A stretch of DNA of 10,266 bases, taken from NCBI GenBank assembly GCA_002325615.1, contig DCSL01000046.1, forward strand, positions 273 through 10,538. The letters are read 5' to 3'. Origin of the DNA: Amoebophilaceae bacterium UBA1467. Lineage in GTDB: Bacteria > Bacteroidota > Bacteroidia > Cytophagales > Amoebophilaceae. The position numbers and the translations under genes are program-made. A model generated the notes under the pieces. It saw only the letters and a list, made by a program, of their open reading frames with translations. It did not search any database and was not told the DNA's origin. Below are positions 1 through 7,402 of this stretch, piece by piece (position 1 is the stretch's first letter; each line of letters starts with the position of its first letter).

Positions 1-188
1 GGAGCCCTTCTTTTTTAGCCCCTTTTGAGTACACAAGGCTTTTATTTGCTTTTCTAATTGGATTTATACTTTTCCATGAGATACCCAACTTTTATACTAT
101 ACTCGGCAGTATGATGATTGTAGGTGCTACGTATGTGATCACTTGGAGGGACAGTCATGGGCGTTCTCGATCCAGCTCCAATACTTGA
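1..188 (+). CDS. EamA/DMT-family transporter, C-terminal fragment
   Basis: This is the last 61 codons of a gene that begins left of the window; the reading frame starts at base 3 and ends in TGA at 186-188. The peptide opens with SPSFLAPFEYTRLLFAF, continues as a hydrophobic helix, then has a short polar loop (HEIPNFYT) and a second hydrophobic helix (ILGSMMIVGATYVITW), and ends in a charged Arg/Ser-rich cytoplasmic tail. The order 'APFEYTRLLFAFLIGF - EIP - LG - IVGA - Y - WR' is the typical end of the last EamA repeat in drug/metabolite transporter superfamily permeases, which carry ten membrane helices. These inner-membrane exporters or importers handle small metabolites; the substrate cannot be read from this end. 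The gene converges on the rluB-like gene. Family assignment is fairly safe; specific function is unknown. Confidence 0.8.
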   Translation, partial: SPSFLAPFEYTRLLFAFLIGFILFHEIPNFYTILGSMMIVGATYVITWRDSHGRSRSSSNT

Positions 189-342
189 GGCGCTTGGCCT
201 TCTTGGTGAGTACCAAAGCCTCTATTGACAAGAAAAGTGCGCCTTTCCCTCTAAAAATGAGGTGACCTTGTGCCCCTAGTTTCTAAACTTAACATCAAGA
301 CAGGTTGAGAGCAGGCTTTGTATACCGAGAAATTTTTTATGC

Positions 343-1101
343 TTATGTGTTTGTAGGGCAGTTGAAGTGCTTGACCTCTTGCTGGGTTAGCATGCGCCAT
401 TTACCGCGTGGCAGGTCTTTCTTGGTGAGGTGTGCATACATAACTCTGTCTAACTTCACTACTTCATAGCGGAGCTGCTCAAAGATACGTCTGATCACTC
501 TGTTACGACCCATGTGGATTGCCAAACCAATACTTCTGCGGTCTTGCTCTACTATTTCTAGCTGGTCTACGTGTGCAATGCCATCTTCTAAAGCTATGCC
601 TGCCGTTATTTTTTCAAAATCGGCTTTGCTAATCGGCTTGTTAAGCACAACGTGGTAGAGCTTTTTGATATTGCTAGCAGGATGGGCCAGGTGCTTAGCA
701 AGTGCGCCATCATTGGTCAAAAGCAATAGGCCAGTAGTGTTGCGGTCGAGTCTGCCCACTGGATACACCCGTTCTTGACAAGCATTTTTGACGAGATTTA
801 ATACTGTTTTTCTTCCTTTCGGGTCTTTGGTAGTAGTGATGTAATCTTTGGGTTTATTCAACAAAATATAGATGCACTTATTTGTACTTAGCACTTTGTT
901 GCGGTATTTGACTACATCTTGGGAAGTTACTTTGTACCCCAACGTATTCACCTTTTGACCATTGACAGTAATGTGCCCTTCCTGAATAAGCATATCAGCT
1001 GCTCTTCTAGCACATACACCTGCATTGCTGATGAATTTATTCAGCCGGATGCTTCTGGGAAGTGGTTCTTGTTCCACAATCTTTTTAGAGAAAAGTTTCA
1101 T
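343..1101 (-). CDS. rluB: RluB/RsuA-family rRNA pseudouridine synthase
   Basis: The 252-residue protein would isomerise a specific uridine in rRNA to pseudouridine. It has an N-terminal S4 RNA-binding domain (about residues 18-65, IRLNKFISNAGVCARRAAD...ITVNGQ) followed by the RsuA/RluB/E/F catalytic domain. The catalytic aspartate is D119 in VGRLDRNTTGLLLLTNDG, and the family motif MGRNRVIRRIFE lies at about residues 197-208, with a closing LPRGKWRMLT segment. Length and the S4 domain fit the RluB type (23S rRNA, near U2605 in E. coli), but RsuA-family members that act on other sites look similar, so the exact target is inferred. The ATG at 1099-1101 has no Shine-Dalgarno in front, as expected for Bacteroidota. 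It lies 51 bases downstream of the dksA-like gene on the same strand and is probably cotranscribed with it. Confidence 0.9.
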   Translation of the reverse strand: MKLFSKKIVEQEPLPRSIRLNKFISNAGVCARRAADMLIQEGHITVNGQKVNTLGYKVTSQDVVKYRNKVLSTNKCIYILLNKPKDYITTTKDPKGRKTVLNLVKNACQERVYPVGRLDRNTTGLLLLTNDGALAKHLAHPASNIKKLYHVVLNKPISKADFEKITAGIALEDGIAHVDQLEIVEQDRRSIGLAIHMGRNRVIRRIFEQLRYEVVKLDRVMYAHLTKKDLPRGKWRMLTQQEVKHFNCPTNT

Positions 1102-1152
1102 AGATGGGACAATGGGGCACTGCTAGCTACCATGCCCTCCTCCGCGCATTGA

Positions 1153-1539
1153 CTAGCGCACCACGTTCTTGTCGGAGAGTTTGGCAGCAAGAGAGTGCCT
1201 GGTATGGGGAACTACACTGAGCCTTGCTTTATCAATGAGCTCTCCCGTCACAATACAGATACCATAAGTACCGTTCTTGATCCTTACAAGAGCAGCCTCT
1301 AGTTCTGCAACAAACTTCCTTTGCCTGGCTGCTAGTTGGCTTAGGTTTTCTTTCTCAGCTACCTCGGCACTGTCTTCAAGCATTTTGATGTTTGTATCAG
1401 TACTATTTTCTTTTTTCCCACTTAAAGCCTCCAGAATAGCCCTAAGCTCACTATTTGCTTTCTCTAATTTTTCGACGATGGTCGCTTCAAATGCTTGGAG
1501 TTCCTCTAATGAATATCTCTTCTGTTTACTTGGGTGCAT
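1153..1539 (-). CDS. TraR/DksA-type transcriptional regulator with degenerate zinc finger
   Basis: The 128-residue protein resembles the DksA/TraR family, which enter the RNA polymerase secondary channel and, in proteobacteria, act with ppGpp. A long helical N-terminal part is followed by the Bacteroidetes-typical block EKENLSQLAARQRKFVAELE (about residues 62-81) and ALVRIKNGTYGIC (83-95). The C-terminal finger reads YGICIVTGELIDKARLSVVP: only C95 remains where canonical DksA has four zinc-binding cysteines, and the 'CxxTG...RL..VPH' form is what Bacteroidota homologues usually show. It therefore probably folds without bound zinc. The ATG at 1537-1539 fits homologues of about 126 residues. 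It is the first gene of a two-gene minus-strand unit with the rluB-like gene and diverges from gmk. Whether it regulates stringent-response genes is not visible in the sequence. Confidence 0.88.
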   Translation of the reverse strand: MHPSKQKRYSLEELQAFEATIVEKLEKANSELRAILEALSGKKENSTDTNIKMLEDSAEVAEKENLSQLAARQRKFVAELEAALVRIKNGTYGICIVTGELIDKARLSVVPHTRHSLAAKLSDKNVVR

Positions 1540-1778
1540 GGCTTCTTGTATTTATGCAGGCAACTACTTATTTTCTATGTAGAAGGCCTAGATAGCCTAA
1601 CTCCCTGGACGTAAAGGGTTATATCGAAAATAGCGAGGGTTCTCCCAAACTATTTAGGAGGCAACAAGAAATCAGGATACTAAATTGCCTATCATGCTTC
1701 ATGCATATCTATGAAGAGGACGAAGTAAGTGAAAATCTACATACAACCAAAAGAAAAAATAAGGAACGCCTCTACGCT

Positions 1779-2354
1779 ATGGGACACAATCCACATAAAG
1801 CTATCATATTCTCCGGTCCCTCTGGAGCTGGAAAAACTACCATTGCTAACCATTTATTGAAAAGCAATGCAAATCTAAAGTTTTCTGTTTCAGCCTGCAC
1901 ACGTTCTAAACGTCCTCATGAAATCCATGGTAAGGATTATTACTTCTTATCAGTGCATGAATTCAAACATAAGATTGTACAAGATGCATTTATTGAGTGG
2001 AAGGAAGTGTATGCAGGAAGCTATTATGGCACCTTCAAGATTGAGGTAGCAAATATATGGGCCGAAGAAAAAATAGCGGTCTTTGATATGGACGTGCAAG
2101 GGGGCTTGAAGCTGAAGTCCTATTTTAAAGAGAACGCCCTGGCAGTTTATGTCAAAGTGCCTTCGCTACAATTGTTAACAGAACGACTAAGAAAGAGAAA
2201 GACGGAGTCAAAAGAAGATATAGCGCTCAGAATGGATAAGGTAGCCAACGAGAATGACTTGGCAATGCAATTTGATGTAACACTTTTTAATGAGGATTTG
2301 CCAACCAGTTTAGCAGAAGCACAAGCACTCTTGGATAAATTTTTGATAGGGTAG
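1779..2354 (+). CDS. gmk: Guanylate kinase
   Basis: This cytosolic enzyme phosphorylates GMP or dGMP to the diphosphate using ATP, an essential step in purine nucleotide supply. Counting from the preferred ATG at 1779 the protein has 191 residues, normal for the family. It shows the P-loop FSGPSGAGKTT (11-21), the GMP-binding block TRSKRPHEIHGKDYYF, the segment EVYAGSYYGT and the DMDVQGG Mg/ATP-region motif, followed by a helical lid with the Arg-rich RLRKRKTES. The frame is open upstream to an ATG at 1701, which would add 26 polar residues (residue 27 is the preferred Met) with no family similarity. I chose 1779 because homologues begin a few residues before 'KAIIFS'. The gene stands alone, divergent from the dksA-like gene and convergent with the zinc-ribbon gene. 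Confidence 0.95.
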   Translation: MGHNPHKAIIFSGPSGAGKTTIANHLLKSNANLKFSVSACTRSKRPHEIHGKDYYFLSVHEFKHKIVQDAFIEWKEVYAGSYYGTFKIEVANIWAEEKIAVFDMDVQGGLKLKSYFKENALAVYVKVPSLQLLTERLRKRKTESKEDIALRMDKVANENDLAMQFDVTLFNEDLPTSLAEAQALLDKFLIG

Positions 2355-2430
2355 GACTGCCTGATCTACACGAAGCCCCAAAAACAGACACTTGAGAGCA
2401 GTCAGAACAGGAGGCGTCCGACATGTACTT

Positions 2431-3165
2431 TCAGTCTTCTTCTGGTGGAACAATAACGTCAGCAATGATTCTTCCACAGTACTCACACACAATAATACTC
2501 CTCTTCTCCTTAATATCTGCCTGCTTTTGGGGAGGCACTTTATTGAAACATCCTCCACAAGCCTCTCTCTTCACAACAACAACAGCAAGTTTGTTGCGAA
2601 CGTTTTTTCGAATACGCTCATATACCTTCAAAAGCTGCTTATCAACGTGTTGTGTCACTTTTCTACGCTGCTCATTAAGTTTTTGTTCTTCTCCCTCGCT
2701 TTCCCCTATCAGCGCCTGTAACGCTTCTTGCTTGTCAGCCAGCACTTGCTGACTCTTCTCTATGAATACTTGGTATTGCTCTAGTTCTATTTTTTGCTTT
2801 TCTATGCGTTCGTAAGCGCTTTTGATTCTCTTTTCTGCAAGTTGAATTTCTAGTTTTTGTAGGTCTATCTCTTTGGTAATGGCATCATACTCCCGGTTAT
2901 TTCGTACGCTCATTTGCTGCTCTTCGTACTTTTTGACCAGGGCTTCTAGTGATTTGATGCTCACGCGCCGAGTGACAATTTCTTGCTCTAGATTGGCGAG
3001 CTCTTCTTGGGTATTGTACGAACGTGTCTGTAGGGCCGTTAATTCATTTTCTAAGTCTTTTACTTCCTCAGGGAGTGCCCCCCTCATTCTAGCAATATCA
3101 TCTAATTGGCAGTCAATTGCTTGCAGATCGAGCAGAGCATTGAGTTTTTTTTTAATGGTCTCCAT
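2431..3165 (-). CDS. Coiled-coil C4 zinc-ribbon protein (COG1579 family)
   Basis: The 244-residue protein is mostly a long alpha-helical coiled coil (about residues 1-195, rich in Glu, Lys, Gln and Leu) containing the conserved block SVRNNREYDAITKEID (86-101). It ends in a zinc ribbon with cysteine pairs CGGC (C203, C206) and CEYC (C227, C230), separated by PPQKQADIKE. This is the COG1579 architecture, related to chlamydial CT398 and Helicobacter HP0958, proteins proposed to act as adaptors or chaperones that bind RNA or secretion and flagellar partners. The role in Bacteroidota is not established. It lies 34 bases downstream of the nif3-like gene on the same strand, a pairing often seen in Bacteroidota, which suggests a shared transcript and perhaps a linked role. 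Confidence 0.9.
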   Translation of the reverse strand: METIKKKLNALLDLQAIDCQLDDIARMRGALPEEVKDLENELTALQTRSYNTQEELANLEQEIVTRRVSIKSLEALVKKYEEQQMSVRNNREYDAITKEIDLQKLEIQLAEKRIKSAYERIEKQKIELEQYQVFIEKSQQVLADKQEALQALIGESEGEEQKLNEQRRKVTQHVDKQLLKVYERIRKNVRNKLAVVVVKREACGGCFNKVPPQKQADIKEKRSIIVCEYCGRIIADVIVPPEED

Positions 3166-3199
3166 GTATGTTGGTAGCAGCAGTTACCTTGTTAAGGTG

Positions 3200-4297
3200 T
3201 TAAAGGTAATAGATAGGATTGGTCACAGTCTCACACTCCAGGAATACAATACTAGCAAATTTTTCAGACAGTAGTGTATGGATAAGTACTTTTGTGCCTA
3301 CTTCGCTTTCGTAGTGGCCTATATCAACGATGAGGATTTGGCCCTCAGCCTTGAAAAAATCATGGTACTTCACGTCGGCAGTCACCAACGCATCTGCCTG
3401 CTTGAGGATGGCTTCTTGGATCAGGAAGCTTCCTGATCCACCACACACTGCCACACGCTTGATAGGGCGGGCTATGGGTGCCGTATGCCTGATAAAAATC
3501 AACCTCATTTTGGCCTTAAGGTATTCCAAAAATGCTTGGCTACTAAGGGTTTGGGAGAACTCTCCTACCATGCCAGCACCCACCCTGGCATCTGTGTTTT
3601 TAAGCTGATGGATGTAATACGCTACTTCTTCGTAAGGATGGGTAGCGTGTAGGGCTCGAAGCACTTGCGTTTCTAGATGTGCAGGAAAAACCACTTCTAT
3701 CCTACCTTCTTCTACCTTTTCAGGCTGGTGAGCCGTTCCTAGATGAGGATTGGCTGTTGAAGTGGGCTGAAAAGAGCCCATGCCTGTAGTAACAAAGTTA
3801 CAGTGGGTGTAATTGCCAAGACGACCTGCCCCTGCTGCATGTAGGGCCTTGAGCACAGGATCAATAGATGCTTGGGGTACAAAAGTAGTCAGCTGGCTCA
3901 GAATACCCGGCTTTGGAAGTAAAATAGATAGATTCTCCAGGCCCAGTGTTTGTGCCATTTGTCGATTGACACCCTGGGCTACATTATCAAGGTTAGTATG
4001 GAGGGTATAAAGTGCTATATCTTGCTTGATGGCATAAGTGATACATCTTTCTGCATTATTCTTTCCAGTGAGTTGATTAATAGGTCGAAAAATAATTGGA
4101 TGATGTGCAATGATAAGATTACAGTTTTTTGCTTTGGCCTCTTGTAGCACTGGCTCTGTAATATCCAGACAGATGAGCACACCTGTCACCGGAACAGATA
4201 GGTCCCCAATCACCAACCCTGCATTGTCATAATTCTCCTGGTACGCTAGAGGTGCTATGTGCTCTATACAATTCACAATATCTTTTATCCTGGTCAT
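3200..4297 (-). CDS. Nif3-like dinuclear metal-centre hexameric protein (DUF34)
   Basis: This 365-residue protein belongs to the Nif3/YbgI/YqfO family, which forms toroidal hexamers with a two-metal site; some entries are labelled GTP cyclohydrolase I type 2, but the true substrate is uncertain. Metal ligands are visible: H65 and H66 in LIIAHHPIIF, D104 in LHTNLDN, and H328 and E332 in DIGHYESE. Two Nif3 lobes (about 1-125 and 235-365) flank an inserted PII/CutA-like domain (about 130-232, ending HATHPYEEVAYYI), as in the long form found in Bacillus YqfO and Bacteroidota. The conserved loop VCGGSGSFL (284-292) is intact. The ATG at 4295-4297 is the natural start. It is the first gene of a pair with the zinc-ribbon gene. 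A 24-bp perfect palindrome is embedded in the codons of the GGSGS loop. Confidence 0.93.
   Translation of the reverse strand: MTRIKDIVNCIEHIAPLAYQENYDNAGLVIGDLSVPVTGVLICLDITEPVLQEAKAKNCNLIIAHHPIIFRPINQLTGKNNAERCITYAIKQDIALYTLHTNLDNVAQGVNRQMAQTLGLENLSILLPKPGILSQLTTFVPQASIDPVLKALHAAGAGRLGNYTHCNFVTTGMGSFQPTSTANPHLGTAHQPEKVEEGRIEVVFPAHLETQVLRALHATHPYEEVAYYIHQLKNTDARVGAGMVGEFSQTLSSQAFLEYLKAKMRLIFIRHTAPIARPIKRVAVCGGSGSFLIQEAILKQADALVTADVKYHDFFKAEGQILIVDIGHYESEVGTKVLIHTLLSEKFASIVFLECETVTNPIYYL
3417..3440. repeat. Perfect 24-bp palindrome inside the nif3-like gene
   Basis: The left half TGGATCAGGAAG (3417-3428) is followed directly, with no spacer, by its exact reverse complement CTTCCTGATCCA (3429-3440). 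On the minus strand it encodes the GSGSFLIQ part of the conserved Nif3 loop. A dyad this long is not expected by chance in 10 kb. It could be a protein-binding site, a structure in the mRNA, or a coincidence of codon choice. Confidence 0.9.
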
Positions 4298-4337
4298 GCT
4301 ACTGGTTGTTGGGGGTTCAAACCATTGAATTAACTGG

Positions 4338-4345
4338 CAAATTTA
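4338..4345 (-). promoter_or_regulatory. Candidate Bacteroidetes -7 element for the nif3-like gene
   Basis: On the minus strand these bases read TAAATTTG, an exact match to the Bacteroidetes primary-sigma -7 consensus TAnnTTTG. Transcription would start near 4330, giving a leader of roughly 30 bases before the nif3 ATG at 4297. No clear TTTG -33 box sits at the expected 19-21 base spacing, so this is only a half-supported promoter. Confidence 0.35.
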
Positions 4346-4436
4346 GTGACTTCACAGCATTGGCTACTCCTTGCAGGGTGAACTTCAGACACTACAAAAC
4401 ACTTCTATGACTCCTCCATGAGGCTGGCATCGTTTT

Positions 4437-6422
4437 TTGTCACTAATTTTGGCCGTGACATTTCGTAACTACATACATTGGCTCGTCTTTCTGATAGGCG
4501 TACCTACTGCGCAAGCGCAGGAAGAGAAGTATCTTGATGCCCAGCCACAAGATGTGTATAACGCTACAACCACCCTGTTTACGACACAGGAAAACATTCA
4601 ATACAACCAAAGAGGATACAAGGCTATTGCAGACGATATGAGCATCCGTGGGATGCATCGCTTTACGTTTGTACAACAATATGGCAACAAACTCCAGAAC
4701 TTGGGTAACAATGGGACAGCTACCAAGCCCATTTTTTATGTCATGCCTAATAACATAGGGGTTACATCGGGCTTTCATGCTTATGACATTTATTTCAGAA
4801 GTCCTCATCAGTTTAGATACTATGATACCAAGTCGCCCTATTCCAAAATGCATGTCATGCTAGCCCGTTTTGGGAGTTTCTATGCTGATGTGTGCCACAG
4901 CCGCAATGTAACACCTAACTGGAACATAGGGGCCAACTTTCGGAACATGATGACAGACAAAGAGTGGATACCCAACGGGCGGGGGGATAGAAATGTGATT
5001 GCCTATGGGCTGGATTTCTTTACGCATTACAAGACAGACCATGACCAGTATCAGCTCTTGGCGCACGGCTTGATCGCAAAACACCGTGTACGAGAAACTG
5101 GCGGGATCTTGACTGATGTATACGGTACCAACCTAAAGAATGTTACCAGCACAAGGCGTACTACTAAAAAGGAGATCTGGGGAAGCAGAAATATGTATAA
5201 CCGGCTTTTCACTCAGGATCCCAAAAAGAACCCAGAAAGTAGCGATGCCAGAAAACGTTTCCACCTGTACCACCAGTTGGCAGTAGCAGAGCAGCTTTGG
5301 GCATACCACGAGTTGGGGATCCAAAAAAATAAGCATCAGTTTAAAGCAGATGTGCTACCTGAAAGAACTAAGGTGTTCCTAGGGAACGAGAGCACAGATA
5401 CACAGGAGGCTATTGATACGACCACGACCTTCTGGAGCGCCCAGAATGAATGGGGCATAAAAGGCGACTGGCAAGACTGGTTCTATTGTGGCTATTACCG
5501 CCACAAAAAGATTGAATTCAGGCCCCAACAAGAAAATGATAACCAAGACCTGCATGAACACTATGTAGGCCTGCACACGAGGTATGAGCTGGCAAACAAT
5601 ACGGACTTCCTGCACCTAGGAGGAGAATATTTATTCCAAGGGTGTTACAAAGCGCGTGTAGCCTACGAAGGAGCCATTTTTGACCTAGCTGGTGAATATA
5701 TCAGACATAAACCTTCTTTTCTGTCACAATGCTACCGCGGCTATCACCGCAAGTGGGATCAGCAATTTACACCGCCTACAGCCACACAAATCAGCGGAGG
5801 GGTTCGCCTGGAAGGCAGTAAGGTCCAGTTAAGACCGCGTGTAAGTTTCACAAAGGTCAACAACCATATCTACTTTGAGCACAAATTTAAGGGGCCAGAA
5901 TATCATAAGAATTGGCAGAGACTTACCATGATTGCTGAACCTAAACAAACAAAAAAACATGCTGATATCGTAACGTTGGGTACAGACCTGGGGCTGGCTT
6001 TGGGAACCCACATTCACTGGGATAGCGAACTTACTGCAGCCGAAACCCTGGGGCCTAGTGCTAAGCTCTTCAACATGCCCACTTTTTTAATCAACTCTAG
6101 ACTATACTATACCGACACAACTGATGCAGGCAATGGAACCTTTGAAACAGGTATAGACGTACACTGGAAGTCTTCATACATGGCAGATGGCTACGACCCC
6201 ATCACACAGCAATTTTACCTCCAAGATGAATTCACCGTGTACAGTTACCCCGTCATCGACCTGTTTCTTAATTTCAGGATCAAAAACTTTAGTGGATTTC
6301 TTAAATTCAGCCACTGTAACGAATCCTGGCTCGCACCAGCCCCTGGCTATTTTGTGACACCACTTTATCCTGGACAAAAAAAGGCATTTGACATAGGACT
6401 CAGCTGGTCATTTTTTGATTAG
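4437..6422 (+). CDS. Putative outer-membrane porin (Porin_10-like)
   Basis: The product is a 661-residue exported protein rich in aromatic residues with alternating polar/hydrophobic stretches, as expected of an outer-membrane beta barrel. An N-terminal hydrophobic segment (YIHWLVFLIGVPTAQA) ends in an AQA signal-peptidase site before QEEK. The region SPYSKM...FYADVCHSRNVTPNWNIGANFRN, followed by YGLDFFTHYKTDHDQYQ and RETGGI, has the pattern of Bacteroidetes putative porins (PF14121 type). The chain ends LSWSFFD, close to the C-terminal aromatic signal used by the BAM machinery. No T9SS C-terminal domain is seen. The frame has no ATG before the signal peptide: TTG at 4437 or GTG at 4455 are the only starts that keep it, and GTG gives the more usual signal-peptide length. 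An ATG at 4418 is out of frame. It is first in a co-oriented run with ftsX, truB and ribF. Confidence 0.85.
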   Translation: MSLILAVTFRNYIHWLVFLIGVPTAQAQEEKYLDAQPQDVYNATTTLFTTQENIQYNQRGYKAIADDMSIRGMHRFTFVQQYGNKLQNLGNNGTATKPIFYVMPNNIGVTSGFHAYDIYFRSPHQFRYYDTKSPYSKMHVMLARFGSFYADVCHSRNVTPNWNIGANFRNMMTDKEWIPNGRGDRNVIAYGLDFFTHYKTDHDQYQLLAHGLIAKHRVRETGGILTDVYGTNLKNVTSTRRTTKKEIWGSRNMYNRLFTQDPKKNPESSDARKRFHLYHQLAVAEQLWAYHELGIQKNKHQFKADVLPERTKVFLGNESTDTQEAIDTTTTFWSAQNEWGIKGDWQDWFYCGYYRHKKIEFRPQQENDNQDLHEHYVGLHTRYELANNTDFLHLGGEYLFQGCYKARVAYEGAIFDLAGEYIRHKPSFLSQCYRGYHRKWDQQFTPPTATQISGGVRLEGSKVQLRPRVSFTKVNNHIYFEHKFKGPEYHKNWQRLTMIAEPKQTKKHADIVTLGTDLGLALGTHIHWDSELTAAETLGPSAKLFNMPTFLINSRLYYTDTTDAGNGTFETGIDVHWKSSYMADGYDPITQQFYLQDEFTVYSYPVIDLFLNFRIKNFSGFLKFSHCNESWLAPAPGYFVTPLYPGQKKAFDIGLSWSFFD

Positions 6423-6470
6423 GCAATTTTGCTGCGGGCAGGGTGAAGTACTCGTGAATTGCAACGAATC

Positions 6471-7364
6471 ATGGCACATTACAGGCGCAAAAGACAAAGC
6501 AAGCTAGGCAGTTATCCCATGATCAATGTGGTCTTTAGTACCACGCTAGCTTTATTGGTCGTGGGGCTCTTTGGCCTGCTCATGCTGCATGCAGCCAGGC
6601 TGACGGATATTATCAGAGAGAATGTAAAAATTCAGGTTTATCTACACAAAAACATTTCAGAAAGTGAAAGCATACGAATCAGTCAGCTACTGAGCAAAAA
6701 AGATTTTGTGCTCAAGAAAAACGGTCATGCTCAGCTCAAATTCCTTTCTAAGGAGGACGCTGCGCAGGAATTTACCAAAGCAACTGGAGAAAATTTTTTA
6801 CAAGTATTAGATGAAAACCCCTTAAGAGACGTCTATGTGGTCAATGTTGCACCCAGCTATCAGGGTAGGCAACAGCTTCAAGCAATCAAACGTGAAGTAG
6901 AAGCTATCATCGGGGTTTTTGAGGTAGATTATGTAGCCGGTTTTGTAGCCTCCGTCAACCGCAATATCGCTAGGCTAGGCACTGTGCTGGCTGCTTTTTC
7001 CGTCATCTTGCTGGTAGTAGTCAGCGTGTTGATCAACAACACCATCAGGCTGGCCGTCTACTCCCAACGTTTCTTGGTCAGAAGCATGCACCTTGTAGGA
7101 GCTACCGCTGCTTTTATTAGAAGGCCCTTCCTGGGTAGGGCAGTCCTCATCGGCTTAATAGCCGGCACAATAGCCAATATCTTTCTGGTCTTATTATCGT
7201 ATGCCGCTAATCGACAAATCGAGGCGCTTGTTAAGCTCCAGGAACCCATCCGAATTTTTATGCTACTGGGACTTATCCTGTTGCTGGGTGTATTCATCAG
7301 CTTCATGGGTACCTACCGGGCCATCAATAAGTATTTAAATATGTCATTAGACGATTTGTACTAA
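6471..7364 (+). CDS. ftsX: Cell-division ABC transporter permease-like protein FtsX
   Basis: FtsX is the inner-membrane partner of the ATPase FtsE at the division septum, where the pair activates peptidoglycan hydrolases. From the ATG at 6471 the protein has 297 residues: a basic N-tail (RRKRQSKLGSYP), TM1 (about 21-40), a periplasmic domain of about 125 residues, then TM2 (170-192), TM3 (222-245) and TM4 (261-281). The family motif SMHLVGATAAFIRRPFLGRA precedes TM3, and VKIQVYLHKNISESE follows TM1 as in other FtsX proteins. The frame also offers a TTG at 6459, but the ATG fits homologues better. The gap to the porin stop is 48 bases. The FtsE gene is not in the window, which is usual for Bacteroidota. 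Retention of ftsX suggests some cell-wall remodelling at division. Confidence 0.93.
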   Translation: MAHYRRKRQSKLGSYPMINVVFSTTLALLVVGLFGLLMLHAARLTDIIRENVKIQVYLHKNISESESIRISQLLSKKDFVLKKNGHAQLKFLSKEDAAQEFTKATGENFLQVLDENPLRDVYVVNVAPSYQGRQQLQAIKREVEAIIGVFEVDYVAGFVASVNRNIARLGTVLAAFSVILLVVVSVLINNTIRLAVYSQRFLVRSMHLVGATAAFIRRPFLGRAVLIGLIAGTIANIFLVLLSYAANRQIEALVKLQEPIRIFMLLGLILLLGVFISFMGTYRAINKYLNMSLDDLY

Positions 7365-7402
7365 AGGGACAAAAAAGTCCGCTAAATTGTATTCAATACC
7401 TT

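Noticed and set aside
203..216. Small stem TTGGT/ACCAA with GAGT loop between the EamA fragment and rluB
   Set aside because: Only 5 bp with no T-tract following; too weak to call a terminator.
1656..1661. AGGAGG resembling a perfect Shine-Dalgarno upstream of gmk
   Set aside because: No start codon lies at 5-12 bases, the upstream in-frame ATG at 1701 is 40 bases away, and Bacteroidota make little use of such sites.
2355..2403. GACTGC/GCAGTC pairing between the convergent gmk and zinc-ribbon genes
   Set aside because: Six base pairs across a 37-base loop is not a credible terminator.
2392..2752. Two overlapping plus-strand open frames opposite the zinc-ribbon gene
   Set aside because: Ser/Leu/Thr-rich translations are reverse images of the coiled-coil coding sequence and match no family.
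4444..4451. TAATTTTG matching the -7 consensus in front of the porin
   Set aside because: It would start transcription around or after the GTG start at 4455, there is no -33 box at the right spacing, and the next in-frame ATG is far downstream of the signal peptide.
4443..6377. Several open frames antisense to the porin
   Set aside because: They carry no recognisable domains, have odd composition and lie opposite a clear barrel protein; they are chance openings.
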